Source of the DNA: Candidatus Nanoarchaeia archaeon
GTDB taxonomy: Archaea > Nanobdellota > Nanobdellia > Woesearchaeales > SKIA01
DNA: 53,996 nt
Assembly: GCA_028279685.1 (NCBI GenBank)
Contig: JANQNG010000067.1
Span: 1-53,996 of the forward strand
Direction of reading: 5' to 3'
In this document: positions 17,220 through 25,491 of the stretch, one piece after another
Layout: each line of letters begins with the position of its first letter
Position numbering within the stretch: position 1 is the stretch's first letter
Made by a program: the position numbers and the translations under genes
Notes under the pieces: model-generated
The model's input: the letters and a program-made list of their open reading frames with translations, nothing else
Databases searched by the model: none
What the model was told of the DNA's origin: nothing

Positions 17220-17888
17220 ATGTGGATTACTAAATTGCAGCTTAGGCATGAGGATTGTCCTATTGTGAATCGATGCCAGAAGTTCAATATGATTGTGCTT
17301 TCTTATCCTAGTACTTGGTATGAGAAGAATGGGAAGAAATATGCAACCACTACTTGCTTTTTTCATACTGGTGATGAAGAGCAGAAAAAGAAATTTATTG
17401 ATGATCTTAAAGCAGATAGAAGGATTTCTCAATTAGAAGTTTCTGGAGATGTGTTCACTTACGAGATTGTTTTAGCTGATGATGGAGAACATGTTATGTT
17501 GTATCATTCTAAGCAAATTGTTTTTGTCAAGCCTGTTTTTAATCATCCTGATGGCCATGAATATTGGGAAGTTGCATCCTGGAAAAGAGAAGAACTAGAA
17601 AAGTTCATTAAGATGCTAAAGGATCATATGGATGTTTGCAACATTATGAAGATGGAAAATTCTGCATTAACTGATATTTATTTTCCGAATGTTATGCCTA
17701 AGTTATCTAAAAGCCAGAAGAAAGCGTTGGAGATTGCTTACGATAATGGCTATTACAAGTATCCAAGGAAAGTTTCTTTGGAGAAGTTAGCAAAGATTGC
17801 CGGAATAGGAGTATCTACATTCCAAGAGCATCTTCGTAAGGCAGAATTGAAGTTATTGCCTGCTATTATCGAGTATCAGAGGAAGTAA
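17220..17888 (+). CDS. Bat-type transcription regulator with C-terminal HTH_10
   Basis: A 222-residue archaeal regulator. The N-terminal 160 residues are mixed alpha/beta (a sensor-like domain starting MWITKLQLRHEDCPIV). Residues about 168-222 are a bacterio-opsin-activator type helix-turn-helix: LSKSQKKALEIAYDNGYY, then a KVSLEKLAKIAGIGVSTFQEHL segment (recognition helices). ATTATTTATACT at 17188-17200 lies about 25 bases upstream of the ATG, so it is probably leaderless and expressed from its own promoter although only 30 bases follow the AOR stop. Probably controls AOR or neighbouring metabolism. Cys14 and Cys20 (DCPIVNRC) near the N-terminus could sense metal or redox, which is speculative. 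Confidence 0.8.
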   Translation: MWITKLQLRHEDCPIVNRCQKFNMIVLSYPSTWYEKNGKKYATTTCFFHTGDEEQKKKFIDDLKADRRISQLEVSGDVFTYEIVLADDGEHVMLYHSKQIVFVKPVFNHPDGHEYWEVASWKREELEKFIKMLKDHMDVCNIMKMENSALTDIYFPNVMPKLSKSQKKALEIAYDNGYYKYPRKVSLEKLAKIAGIGVSTFQEHLRKAELKLLPAIIEYQRK

Positions 17889-18099
17889 TGCCCAATTCTT
17901 TCTTAACCTCATCCAGAGTATAAACTCTATCTTTCTTAATATCTTCCTCTGCTTTTGCAATATCCTTCTTTGTCTCTTCAGACAATCCCATAGTACTCTC
18001 TAAAAGATCCCATATCACATCTTCATAACTATCATCATCCCCTAATTTCCTAGAATTTAATTCATCAAGCAATTCATTACTAATTTTTATCTCAGACAT
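17866..18099 (-). CDS. Antitoxin-like small protein (RHH/DUF7557-type)
   Basis: A 77-residue protein with an opening MSEIKISNELLDELNSRK strand-helix, then DSYEDVIWDLLE and a charged helical C-terminus (AEEDIKKDRVYTLDEVKKELG). This is the pattern of archaeal ribbon-helix-helix antitoxin-like proteins of VapB/RelB type. I choose ATG 18099, preceded by GAGAG, rather than 18120. The 3' end overlaps the end of the HTH_10 gene by 23 bases in convergent orientation. No partner toxin gene is adjacent, so it may be an orphan. Confidence 0.6.
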   Translation of the reverse strand: MSEIKISNELLDELNSRKLGDDDSYEDVIWDLLESTMGLSEETKKDIAKAEEDIKKDRVYTLDEVKKELGITSSDTR

Positions 18100-18256
18100 A
18101 ATTCTCTCAGAGTAAATCATAATAAAAAGTTTATGATTATCTGAATATTTCCGGGTTTTTTCTTAAATAATTAGTAAAAACCGAATATTTTCGGTATAAA
18201 TTAGTTATTCAACCCTCTATTTTCAGCAATTATAACAACCAAAAGAGGCAATAACC

Positions 18257-18637
18257 ATGAATAAAAAAGAAGCAATACTACCTAGGCAACTACCTGCAAA
18301 TCCAAAAAAGTTGGAGAACACCGTAGGAGATTATACCGCTATTGTACATGACAGAGAATCACACTGGCTCAATGAAGAAACATATGAGCCTTACCCTTGG
18401 ATATACGTAGTTCTCAAAAAAACCGAAGAAAAAAGATTTTTGCTCGGAAAAATTAGAAATAAAAGAAAAATATTCCAAGATAGTCTTTATGGTGAAGAAG
18501 CATATGATAACTGGTCAAAAAAAATAAGCGGCGAAATCCAAAAAAATACAGGATTAGTATTCAACGAAGAAGAAATGGAAAAACTCTTTGGCCCTGTGAT
18601 ACAACCATATATCGACAATGCTAAAAAATTGATATGA
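18257..18637 (+). CDS. Hypothetical small soluble protein
   Basis: A 126-residue charged protein (LPRQLPANPKKLENTVGDY at the start, an aromatic region HWLNEETYEPYPWIYVVLKK, then a basic RNKRKIFQ stretch and an acidic helical C-terminus). No known motif. Promoter-like CGGTATAAATTAG lies at 18190-18202, and AGAGGC precedes the ATG. Just upstream is CCGAATATTTTCGG (18181-18194), a perfect inverted repeat with a four-base spacer overlapping the TATA box, which could be an operator. Transcribed alone. Confidence 0.5.
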   Translation: MNKKEAILPRQLPANPKKLENTVGDYTAIVHDRESHWLNEETYEPYPWIYVVLKKTEEKRFLLGKIRNKRKIFQDSLYGEEAYDNWSKKISGEIQKNTGLVFNEEEMEKLFGPVIQPYIDNAKKLI

Positions 18638-18671
18638 TTCTTTCTTTTTCTTCTTACTTCCCCACCGAAAA

Positions 18672-18713
18672 GTATATAAGTTCCTTTCGATAAGCTCTTA
18701 ACAGGGGTGAGAG
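18672..18713 (+). promoter_or_regulatory. Promoter and ribosome site of the ModE-like gene
   Basis: GTATATAAGTT (18672-18682) is a good TATA box and predicts a transcript start near 18702. The RNA would then begin with ACAGGGGTGAGAG, placing a ribosome-binding sequence (GGGGTGA, 18704-18710) just before codon ATT 18715. Confidence 0.55.
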
Positions 18714-18714
18714 T

Positions 18715-19017
18715 ATTAAATTCTCAGTTAAGAGCAAAATATGGCTAGAATACGATGGTCAACCTTTACTTGGTGAAGGTCGTTATCAATTGCTAAAAGC
18801 AATACAGAAAACTCATTCTTTGAAGAAAGCTGCTGAGAAAGTTGGTTTAGCAGAAAAAACTGCCCAGAATTATGTTCGTAAGATAGAATCTAGATTAAGT
18901 AAGAAAATAGTTGAATCTACTAAAGGAGGAAAAGATGCTGGCGGATCAACGAAGCTCAATCTTCTAGGTAAAGAACTGATTGAACAATACGAAAACGTGA
19001 GGAAACGATTACCATGA
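18715..19017 (+). CDS. ModE-type molybdate/tungstate regulator, DNA-binding domain only, non-ATG start
   Basis: About 100 residues. The open frame from 18694 contains no ATG, GTG or TTG until 18790, yet translation upstream of 18790 gives KIWLEYDGQPLLGEGRYQLL, which aligns with the ModE N-terminal domain (LEADGxPxLGxGRxxLLxAI). It then continues SLKKAAEKVGLAEKTAQNYV (HTH) and GGKDAGGSTKLNLLGKEL, also ModE-like. The true start is therefore upstream of 18790. ATT at 18715 follows GGGGTGA and is my choice. No molbindin/TOBE domain is present, so it is a short ModE. It overlaps moaA by four bases and heads the molybdopterin and tungstate operon, so it likely regulates it. Confidence 0.75.
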   Translation: MKFSVKSKIWLEYDGQPLLGEGRYQLLKAIQKTHSLKKAAEKVGLAEKTAQNYVRKIESRLSKKIVESTKGGKDAGGSTKLNLLGKELIEQYENVRKRLP

Positions 19018-19862
19018 AATGCAGGCAAGGAAACACCATTGATCATTTGAGAATAAGCGTGACACAAGACTGCAATCTGTCCTGTCCTTATTGTCATAGA
19101 GAAGGAGAAGAAGGAGATCAAAAAGAGATGTCTTTTGATGAAATCAGACGTATTGTAAAAGCAGCAACCGATTCAGGGATGAAAAAGATCAAAATTACCG
19201 GAGGAGAGCCTCTGATAAGGAAAGATATTGTTGAAATTGTAAAAATGATAAAAAAATGTGGTGCTGAAGAGATTTCCATGACAACAAATGGAACGCTATT
19301 GTGGAAATACGCAAATGAATTGAAGAATGCAGGTCTTGATAGAGTCAATGTGGGATGCGATTCTGTCACCTCAGGAATGCTACAGAAATCATTGCAACAT
19401 GTCAAGAAAGGATTACTTGCAGCAAAGACCGCAGGATTTGACCCTGTAAAAATCAATATGGTGGTGATGAAAGATATTAACCATCATGAAATTCCAGCAA
19501 TGATAGAAGTCGCAAAAGAAACAGGATGCATGCTCCAACTGATAGAACTTATAGAGATTGGTCAGTTGGATTACGAGAAACATTACTTCTCTCTCGACGG
19601 TATTGAAGAAGAGCTCAGCAGAAAAGCACAGGCAGTAAATGTAAGAAATATGCAAAACAGAAAACAATTCAATCTTGGAGAAGTAACTGTTGAATTAGTG
19701 AGACCAAGCAACATGCACTTCTGCGCTGCTTGCAATAAAATGAGAGTTACTAGTAATGGAAAACTGAAGCCATGCTTCATGCGTGATGATAATCTTGTTG
19801 AATTCAAGGATATTAATTCCATAAAAAAAGCTGTTGAAGCTAAGGAGGTATACTATGATTGA
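19014..19862 (+). CDS. moaA: GTP 3',8-cyclase MoaA (molybdopterin synthesis)
   Basis: Radical SAM enzyme that starts pterin cofactor synthesis from GTP. 282 residues. N-terminal cluster C20-x3-C24-x2-C27 in DHLRISVTQDCNLSCPYCHRE, then KITGGEPLIRKD (about 60-71), a MTTNGTLL strand, and the second cluster near the C-terminus in FCAACNKMRVTSNGKLKPC. It is shorter than bacterial MoaA (about 330) and ends VYYD without the usual GG tail, as in other archaeal forms. Overlaps the ModE-like gene (ATGA) and leads directly into moaC. The product would serve tungstopterin for the AOR-family enzyme. Confidence 0.92.
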   Translation: MKCRQGNTIDHLRISVTQDCNLSCPYCHREGEEGDQKEMSFDEIRRIVKAATDSGMKKIKITGGEPLIRKDIVEIVKMIKKCGAEEISMTTNGTLLWKYANELKNAGLDRVNVGCDSVTSGMLQKSLQHVKKGLLAAKTAGFDPVKINMVVMKDINHHEIPAMIEVAKETGCMLQLIELIEIGQLDYEKHYFSLDGIEEELSRKAQAVNVRNMQNRKQFNLGEVTVELVRPSNMHFCAACNKMRVTSNGKLKPCFMRDDNLVEFKDINSIKKAVEAKEVYYD

Positions 19863-20286
19863 CATATCCCAAAAAAAAGCTATTGTTCGAGAGGCAACAG
19901 CAGAGGGTAAATTATATTTGAAGTCTTCAACGATAGAAGTTATTAAGAAAAAAGAGGCAAAAAAAGGAGATGCATTAGAAATTTCCAGAATCGCAGGCAT
20001 TAATGCGGTAAAGCAGACACAGTTTCTTATTCCTATGTGCCATCAAATTCCGATTGAAACTATTACATTCAATTTTGAATTGGAAAAAGATCATATTGTA
20101 ACGCAATGCTATGTGAAAACAACAGCAAAAACAGGTGTAGAAATGGAAGCATTGGTTGGAGTTTCTACAGCATTGAATAATCTTTGGGATATGGTTAAAT
20201 ATTTAGAAAAAGATAAAGACGGACAATATCCGATATCGAAGATAACTGATATTGTAGTTCTGAAGAAGGTGAAACATAATGACTAA
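19855..20286 (+). CDS. moaC: Cyclic pyranopterin monophosphate synthase MoaC
   Basis: Converts the MoaA product to cyclic pyranopterin monophosphate. From ATG 19855 the protein has 143 residues beginning MIDISQKKAIVREATAEG, the standard MoaC opening. A longer frame from TTG 19834 is rejected because AAGGAGG (19840-19846) sits just before ATG 19855. The conserved core IPMCHQIPIETITFNF and KTGVEMEALVGVSTALNNLWDM, with catalytic His and Glu and the C-terminal ISKITDI, are present. It overlaps moaA by eight bases and moaB by eight. Confidence 0.93.
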   Translation: MIDISQKKAIVREATAEGKLYLKSSTIEVIKKKEAKKGDALEISRIAGINAVKQTQFLIPMCHQIPIETITFNFELEKDHIVTQCYVKTTAKTGVEMEALVGVSTALNNLWDMVKYLEKDKDGQYPISKITDIVVLKKVKHND

Positions 20287-20791
20287 ACTGAAAAATACAT
20301 CTAAAAAGCATAAAGAGAGTGATCTTAAAGGGAATTTTGCTGTTGTTTCAGTATCATCAACACGTACATTGAAGGAAGATGATGCTGGAGATCTCATGGT
20401 AGAAATCATAGAGAAAGCAGGCCACAAAGTAGTGCACAGGACTATTGTCAAAGATGATATTACTATGATAAAGAAAGATATTGATAATATTCTCGCAATG
20501 AAGAATGTCGATGCCATAATGACATCAGGAGGCACAGGCATCGCGAAAAAAGATGTAACGATTGAAGCAGTGAAACCATTCGACAAGGAAATAACTGGAT
20601 TCGGAATATTATTCACCACATTAAGCTATGAGAAGGTAGGAACTGTTTCAATGATTTCAAGAGCTACAGCAGGAATAAAGAATGACAAAGCAATTTTCTG
20701 TGTTCCTGGAAGTCCAAGAGCATGTAAGTTAGCACTTGAAAAATTGATTCTGGAAGAGATAGGCCATATATTGAAGCATAGGAGGGAATAG
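20279..20791 (+). CDS. moaB: Molybdopterin adenylyltransferase-like MoaB/MogA
   Basis: Activates molybdopterin by adenylylation before metal insertion. 170 residues. Conserved segments are FAVVSVSSTRTLKEDDAG, IMTSGGTGIAKKDVTIEAV (pterin-binding loop) and FCVPGSPRACKLALE. In archaea, MoaB proteins do the MogA reaction. The N-terminal 15 residues are extra and basic. Overlaps moaC by eight bases and is followed two bases later by tupA. Confidence 0.9.
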   Translation: MTKLKNTSKKHKESDLKGNFAVVSVSSTRTLKEDDAGDLMVEIIEKAGHKVVHRTIVKDDITMIKKDIDNILAMKNVDAIMTSGGTGIAKKDVTIEAVKPFDKEITGFGILFTTLSYEKVGTVSMISRATAGIKNDKAIFCVPGSPRACKLALEKLILEEIGHILKHRRE

Positions 20792-20793
20792 TA

Positions 20794-21597
20794 ATGAAAT
20801 GGGTATTCGTTATATTATTGATAGTATTGGTTGGCTGTTCTTCACAACCAGAAGTGTTGCGTTTAGCGACAACAACTTCTACTTATGATTCTGGTTTGCT
20901 TGATTATCTATTGCCTGATTTTGAAGAGCAGTATGGAACAACTGTGCAAGTCATCTCAGTTGGCACAGGCCAAGCAATAAAAAATGGTGAAAATGGAGAT
21001 GTTGATGTGATTTTAGTGCATGCACCCTCAGCAGAATTGAAGTTTGTTGAAGAAGGATACGGAGTGAATAGAGTATGTGTTATGTATAATGATTTCATTA
21101 TTTTAGGACCAGAGGCAGATCCTGCTGGTGTAAAAGAAAAACCCATTATTAATGCACTGCAAAGAATCTCTATGACAAGTTCTCCTTTTGTTTCTCGAGG
21201 AGATGATTCTGGAACTCATAAGAAAGAGAAGAAGTTATGGGTTGAAGCAGAACTTGAACCAACAGGAGATTGGTATAATGAAGTTGGTGCAGGTATGGGA
21301 GATACGTTGCGTATAGCAAATGATCTCGAAGCATATGTATTAGCGGATAGAGGCACCTATTTAGCAAATAAAAACAACCTTGATCTGGTTGTTCTTGTTG
21401 AAGGTGATGATTCTCTTCTAAATCCTTATGGAGTAATTGCTGTGAATCCGGAAAAACATTCTTCTGTGAATGATCATGGTGCAGAACATTTCCTGGAATG
21501 GCTTATGTCTGAAGAAACGCAGAATAAAATTGATGCATTCAGGAAGAATGGAGAGAAATTATTCAATTCATTACGAGGAGAATGCACAGGTGGTTGA
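20794..21597 (+). CDS. tupA: Tungstate ABC transporter substrate-binding lipoprotein TupA
   Basis: Binds tungstate outside the membrane for uptake. 267 residues. A short hydrophobic signal ends in the lipobox LVGC (Cys15), followed by LRLATTTSTYDSGLLDYLLP, the TupA signature (TTTS oxyanion site). Further TupA motifs are DVILVHAPSAE, VMYNDFIILGP and SRGDDSGTHKKE. This pattern separates TupA from ModA and WtpA. A GGAGGGA ribosome site precedes the ATG. Operon with tupB and tupC. It fits the tungsten AOR enzyme upstream. Confidence 0.92.
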   Translation: MKWVFVILLIVLVGCSSQPEVLRLATTTSTYDSGLLDYLLPDFEEQYGTTVQVISVGTGQAIKNGENGDVDVILVHAPSAELKFVEEGYGVNRVCVMYNDFIILGPEADPAGVKEKPIINALQRISMTSSPFVSRGDDSGTHKKEKKLWVEAELEPTGDWYNEVGAGMGDTLRIANDLEAYVLADRGTYLANKNNLDLVVLVEGDDSLLNPYGVIAVNPEKHSSVNDHGAEHFLEWLMSEETQNKIDAFRKNGEKLFNSLRGECTGG

Positions 21598-21599
21598 TA

Positions 21600-22298
21600 A
21601 TGGATGTTTTTTTAGCAAGCATTTGGGAAGCGCTGAAATTAATTGTTTCATTAGATCCTGAAGTGCTTGCTATTACTTGGTTATCCTTGAAAGTGTCTGG
21701 ATTGGCAGTTGTTCTTGCTACATTAGTGAGTATTCCTTTAGCACTTTTTCTTGCATTAAAGAAGTTTCCCGGGAGAAAAGTCATTATTAATCTTGTACAT
21801 ACGTTTATGGGATTGCCTCCTGTAGTAGCAGGCCTCATTGTCTATATTATATTGTCGAGGAATGGTTGGCTTGGAGGATTAGATCTACTTTATACTCCAA
21901 TGGCTATGATTATTGCGCAATTTATCATAGTAGTGCCCATTATTACTGGTGTAAGCTTAAATGCAATCAATAGTGTAGAGAAAACAGTGAAAGATACCAT
22001 TGTATCATTAGGTGCTACACGCTGGCAGAAGATTGTGGGTATTATCAGAGAAGCAAGAAGAGGTATCATCACTGCTATTGTTACTGGCTTTGGCAGAGCT
22101 ATTGCTGAAGTAGGAGCTATTATTATCGTAGGAGGCAATATAAGATTTCATACAAGAGCATTAACAACGGCTATTGTGTTAGAAACTCGACGAGGTAATT
22201 TTGAATTAGCTATGGCATTAGGTATTATTTTAATCGTATTAGCATTTTTGATCAATTTTGCGTTAACTGCAGCACAACAGAGGATTAAGAAAAGATGA
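21600..22298 (+). CDS. tupB: Tungstate ABC transporter permease TupB
   Basis: Membrane subunit with five to six hydrophobic segments. 232 residues from ATG 21600. I reject the in-frame ATG at 21582 because AGGTGG sits at 21587-21592 and tupA ends at 21597. The cytoplasmic EAA-type loop is SLGATRWQKIVGIIREARRGI, followed by GFGRAIAEVGAIIIVGGN. The opening transmembrane stretch VFLASIWEALKLIV and LALKKFPGR are typical of TupB. Ends in a TGA overlapping the tupC ATG. Confidence 0.9.
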   Translation: MDVFLASIWEALKLIVSLDPEVLAITWLSLKVSGLAVVLATLVSIPLALFLALKKFPGRKVIINLVHTFMGLPPVVAGLIVYIILSRNGWLGGLDLLYTPMAMIIAQFIIVVPIITGVSLNAINSVEKTVKDTIVSLGATRWQKIVGIIREARRGIITAIVTGFGRAIAEVGAIIIVGGNIRFHTRALTTAIVLETRRGNFELAMALGIILIVLAFLINFALTAAQQRIKKR

Positions 22299-22951
22299 TA
22301 TCCATAAAGCACCTGAAAAAGAGATTTGATGGCAAAATAATATTGAAAGATATACATCTCAATATCAAAAAAGGAGAGATCGTTTCTATAATTGGCAAAA
22401 GCGGCTCGGGGAAAACTACCCTTTTAAGAATTCTTTGCATACTTGAAAAATATGATAATGGAAAGATCGTATTCGATAATAAGAAGCTGAATAATGGCAA
22501 AACTGATCTTTCCACAAGAAGGAAAATTTCTATGGTGTTTCAGAAACCTGTAGCGCTTAATATGTCTGTTTATGACAATGTAGCTTATGGATTACGATTA
22601 AGAAAAATGAAGGAAGATATCATAAAGAAGAAAGTCAGATCAATATTGAAGTTTGTTGGCATAGGAAAAGAGTTTTTTGATAAAAATGCTTTGACATTGT
22701 CTGGAGGAGAGTTGCAGAGAGTAGCTCTTGCTAGATCAATTGTTATTAGTCCCCTGCTATTGCTTCTTGATGAGCCTACTGCAAATCTTGATGATGAAAA
22801 TACTGCTAAATTTGAGAAATTGCTTATGAAAATCAATAAAGAAAAGAAAACAACAATGATTATTTCTACACATAATAAAGCGCAAGCAAAGAGACTTGGA
22901 AAATCTCAATATGAATTAAAAAATGGAATATTACAGAAGGTGAAATTATGA
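22295..22951 (+). CDS. tupC: Tungstate ABC transporter ATP-binding protein TupC
   Basis: ATPase that drives tungstate import. 218 residues. Walker A GKSGSGKTT (about 34-42), a Q-loop MVFQKPVALN, the ABC signature LSGGELQRVALARS, Walker B LLLLDEPTANLD and the switch His in STHN. It is short compared with many ABC ATPases and lacks a regulatory C-terminal domain. Overlaps tupB by four bases and moeA by four bases. Confidence 0.9.
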   Translation: MISIKHLKKRFDGKIILKDIHLNIKKGEIVSIIGKSGSGKTTLLRILCILEKYDNGKIVFDNKKLNNGKTDLSTRRKISMVFQKPVALNMSVYDNVAYGLRLRKMKEDIIKKKVRSILKFVGIGKEFFDKNALTLSGGELQRVALARSIVISPLLLLLDEPTANLDDENTAKFEKLLMKINKEKKTTMIISTHNKAQAKRLGKSQYELKNGILQKVKL

Positions 22952-24156
22952 CAAAACAAGGATTTGGAAAACTCGCAAGTTTACCTGATGCGAAAAAGAT
23001 ATTGTATTCGTTAGTTAAGGATGTTTCTTCTGAAGAGATTCCTCTTGATGATGCTCTTGGAAGGGTGTTGGGTAAGGATATTACTGCACCAATGGATGTT
23101 CCTCATTTTAGGAAAAGTGCGATGGATGGATTTGCTGTTATCGCTTCAGATACTTTTGGAGCATCACAAACTAAGCCTTTGGAGCTGGACATAATTGATT
23201 CAATAACTGCTGGTGTTGTATCTAAGAAAAAACTGTCTTCTGGAAAGTGTATTGAGATAACAACGGGCGCACCTTTGCCTGAAGGTGCTGATGCTGTTAT
23301 AATGGTAGAATACACTGAGAAGGAGAAGAATGCTCTGACTATTTACAAAGGAGCTGCTCCTGGAGATAACGTAATAAAAATTGGTAGCGACACCAAGAAG
23401 GGAGATACTGTTATTAAAAAAGGTGTTATTCTTGATCCAAGACATATTGGAGTAATAAGCTCTTTCGGATCAGCAAAAGTGACTGTGAAGAAAAGACCTT
23501 CTATTGCATATTTTTCAACAGGAACTGAAATTGTGCAGCCCGGAGAAAAATTACCTCCTGGAAAGATATATGATATTAATTCAGCAACCATTACTAACGC
23601 TGTAAAAGAACAAAATTGTGAACTCATTGATATGGGATTAGTTGTTGACGATAAGAAGAAAATCAAGGATGCTCTATTGGAAGGCATTGAGAAAGCGGAT
23701 TTTTTACTTCTTTCTGGAGGATCTTCTCTAGGAGGAGAGGATTTCATGGTTGAAGCAGTTGATGAATTAGGTGAGATATTGGTGCACGGCATTGCAGTCA
23801 AGCCAGGAAAACCTGTGTTAATAGGAAAAGTAAAAGGAACATTAGTATTAGGACTGCCAGGATACCCTACATCAGCGTTATCTAATTTCTATATTCTTGT
23901 TGTTCCTTTGATACATAAGATGTTAGGAATTGAAAAAAAGAAAGTTAATGTTCGCAAGAAATTAACAAGAAAAATAGCGTCCACTATTGGGCGATATGAA
24001 TTTTTAGCTGTAAAAATTGATGGAGATTATGCTGTCCCTGTGATGAAAGGTTCTTCATCCATAACGACGTTATCTGAATCAGATGGTTTTTTGGAGATAG
24101 ATGAAAATACTGAAGTATTGAACAAAGGCGATGTTGTGGGGGTGTCATTATTTTGA
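22948..24156 (+). CDS. moeA: Molybdopterin molybdenumtransferase MoeA
   Basis: Inserts molybdenum or tungsten into adenylylated pterin. 402 residues in the four-domain MoeA layout: LDDALGRVLGKDITAPMDVPHFRKSAMDGFAV (domains 1-2), VEITTG-type loop EITTGAPLPEGADAVIMVE, STGTEIVQPGE, the molybdopterin-binding motif LLLSGGSSLGGEDFM, KPGKPVLIGK and GLPGYPTSALSNF. The C-terminal domain IV is present. In a tungsten organism this homologue may handle tungstate. Ribosome site GGTGAAATT precedes the ATG, and the 3' end overlaps the MOSC gene. Confidence 0.92.
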   Translation: MTKQGFGKLASLPDAKKILYSLVKDVSSEEIPLDDALGRVLGKDITAPMDVPHFRKSAMDGFAVIASDTFGASQTKPLELDIIDSITAGVVSKKKLSSGKCIEITTGAPLPEGADAVIMVEYTEKEKNALTIYKGAAPGDNVIKIGSDTKKGDTVIKKGVILDPRHIGVISSFGSAKVTVKKRPSIAYFSTGTEIVQPGEKLPPGKIYDINSATITNAVKEQNCELIDMGLVVDDKKKIKDALLEGIEKADFLLLSGGSSLGGEDFMVEAVDELGEILVHGIAVKPGKPVLIGKVKGTLVLGLPGYPTSALSNFYILVVPLIHKMLGIEKKKVNVRKKLTRKIASTIGRYEFLAVKIDGDYAVPVMKGSSSITTLSESDGFLEIDENTEVLNKGDVVGVSLF

Positions 24157-24590
24157 AGGCCAAAGTCTTAAGTGTGAACATGAGCTCGAAAAAAAGTGTT
24201 TCGAAAGAGCCTGTGAAAGAGATTAGGTTACGTAAAGATCATGGCATAGTAGGAGATGCACATGCAGGTCCAGGCATACGACAAGTATCTCTTATTGCAA
24301 AAGAGAGTCATGACCGTTTTCAGCCAATGACTGATGTATGTTTGAAGAATGGTATCTTCGGAGAGAATATCACCACAGAAGGTATTGCATTAATTGAGTT
24401 ACCTGTAGGTACTCGTTTGAAAATCAATGATTGTATTCTTGAGGTTTCTAAAATAGGCAAGGAGTGCCATGCACCTTGTGCAATTGGCAAAGAAGTAGGT
24501 AATTGTATTATGCCCAAAGAAGGTATTTTTGCAATTGTTATTGAGGAAGGCGTTATTCAGGAAAACGATGAGATAAGTATAATGAGGTAA
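24153..24590 (+). CDS. MOSC domain protein
   Basis: 145 residues. MOSC domains handle pterin-bound metal and sulfur transfer. The sequence shows VSVNMSSKKS, the HGIVGDAHAG and IRQVSLIA segments, GENITTEGIALIELPVGTRL and the conserved-Cys region GKECHAPCAIGKEVGNC near 105-122. The start is TTG 24153, overlapping the moeA stop (TTGA) and preceded by GGGGGTG. Position between moeA and a membrane protein gene suggests cofactor sulfuration or carriage. Confidence 0.85.
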   Translation: MKAKVLSVNMSSKKSVSKEPVKEIRLRKDHGIVGDAHAGPGIRQVSLIAKESHDRFQPMTDVCLKNGIFGENITTEGIALIELPVGTRLKINDCILEVSKIGKECHAPCAIGKEVGNCIMPKEGIFAIVIEEGVIQENDEISIMR

Positions 24591-24594
24591 AAAA

Positions 24595-25491
24595 ATGACA
24601 GATGATGGAATCACAACAAACACGAAGCTAAGAGATTACTGGCCAACAGGCATTATGTTTTTAATAGCAGGAATGATTGCATTTTTTCAGCACAAAAACA
24701 CTCCTGTAACACATTATTGCCCTCCGCCAGCATCAGCCAAGACCGAAATATCAATTATTTCAGAGCAGAATTATAATGTACATCCTTTCTCTTTGCAGGT
24801 AGGTAATGCTCCTGCTGTGTTACCTTACAAATGCATTGACGAAAAAAACCTAATTAAGACGGAATTCATTCCTGAATGCGATAGTGAAATACAAAAAGCT
24901 AGGACACTAACAACACCGATTAGAGTAACAGGTCTTGATTTTGATGATATGATAGGAACTTATTTAGTGCAAGCAAAAGCAGAGGGAAAAACAGCATTGG
25001 AATTTACCGCGGCAGATGATCAGAAACTTATCGTTCCTATTGATGCAGAGCTCACATTCAGACCGTCAATGTCTCTTCTTGAGCTAGAAGCAATAGCAGA
25101 TTCCCCGTATGAAATTATCGCCTCTTTGGAGAATGGATCAGAACTGTATCTTGATGGTGTTATTGGTGTTGAAGCAGTGAAAAGTAATTACATAGGCATG
25201 CCTAGAATTCATCAAGATATTAAATTCAAAAGAAACACCCTTGATAGATTGATTGAACAGTATGGTGTAATGAATGAAAAAACCATTTCATTAGCAGCAA
25301 TTGTGCCTTCAGATGCAAAGTATGTGCGAGTCTCTTCTTCAGATGGAAGGTATACTGATTTCAGGAAAGACTGGTTGCCTTATGTAAATCTTGTCTCTAA
25401 TGGAGAAGGCTACGATATCCAACCGGTGAAAGGAAAAACCATTGGAAAACGATCACGAATCAAGAACGTAAGGTTTGTAGGATATCATTGA
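24595..25491 (+). CDS. Unknown membrane-anchored protein at the end of the molybdopterin operon
   Basis: 298 residues I do not recognise. A single hydrophobic segment (about 17-31, TGIMFLIAGMIAFFQ) anchors a large external domain that is beta-rich, with TPIRVTGLDFDDMIGTYLVQA, LTFRPSMSLLELEAIA and ELYLDGVIGVEA segments. Three Cys occur in the first 100 residues. It starts five bases after the MOSC stop with its own GAGGTAAA site, so it is probably cotranslated. A link to tungsten or molybdenum use is inferred from position alone. Its 3' end overlaps the convergent ASCH gene by 32 bases. Confidence 0.65.
   Translation: MTDDGITTNTKLRDYWPTGIMFLIAGMIAFFQHKNTPVTHYCPPPASAKTEISIISEQNYNVHPFSLQVGNAPAVLPYKCIDEKNLIKTEFIPECDSEIQKARTLTTPIRVTGLDFDDMIGTYLVQAKAEGKTALEFTAADDQKLIVPIDAELTFRPSMSLLELEAIADSPYEIIASLENGSELYLDGVIGVEAVKSNYIGMPRIHQDIKFKRNTLDRLIEQYGVMNEKTISLAAIVPSDAKYVRVSSSDGRYTDFRKDWLPYVNLVSNGEGYDIQPVKGKTIGKRSRIKNVRFVGYH

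Noticed and set aside
20203-20619. 138-codon minus-strand frame inside moaC/moaB
   Set aside because: It is antisense to overlapping cofactor genes, with no ribosome site or motif.
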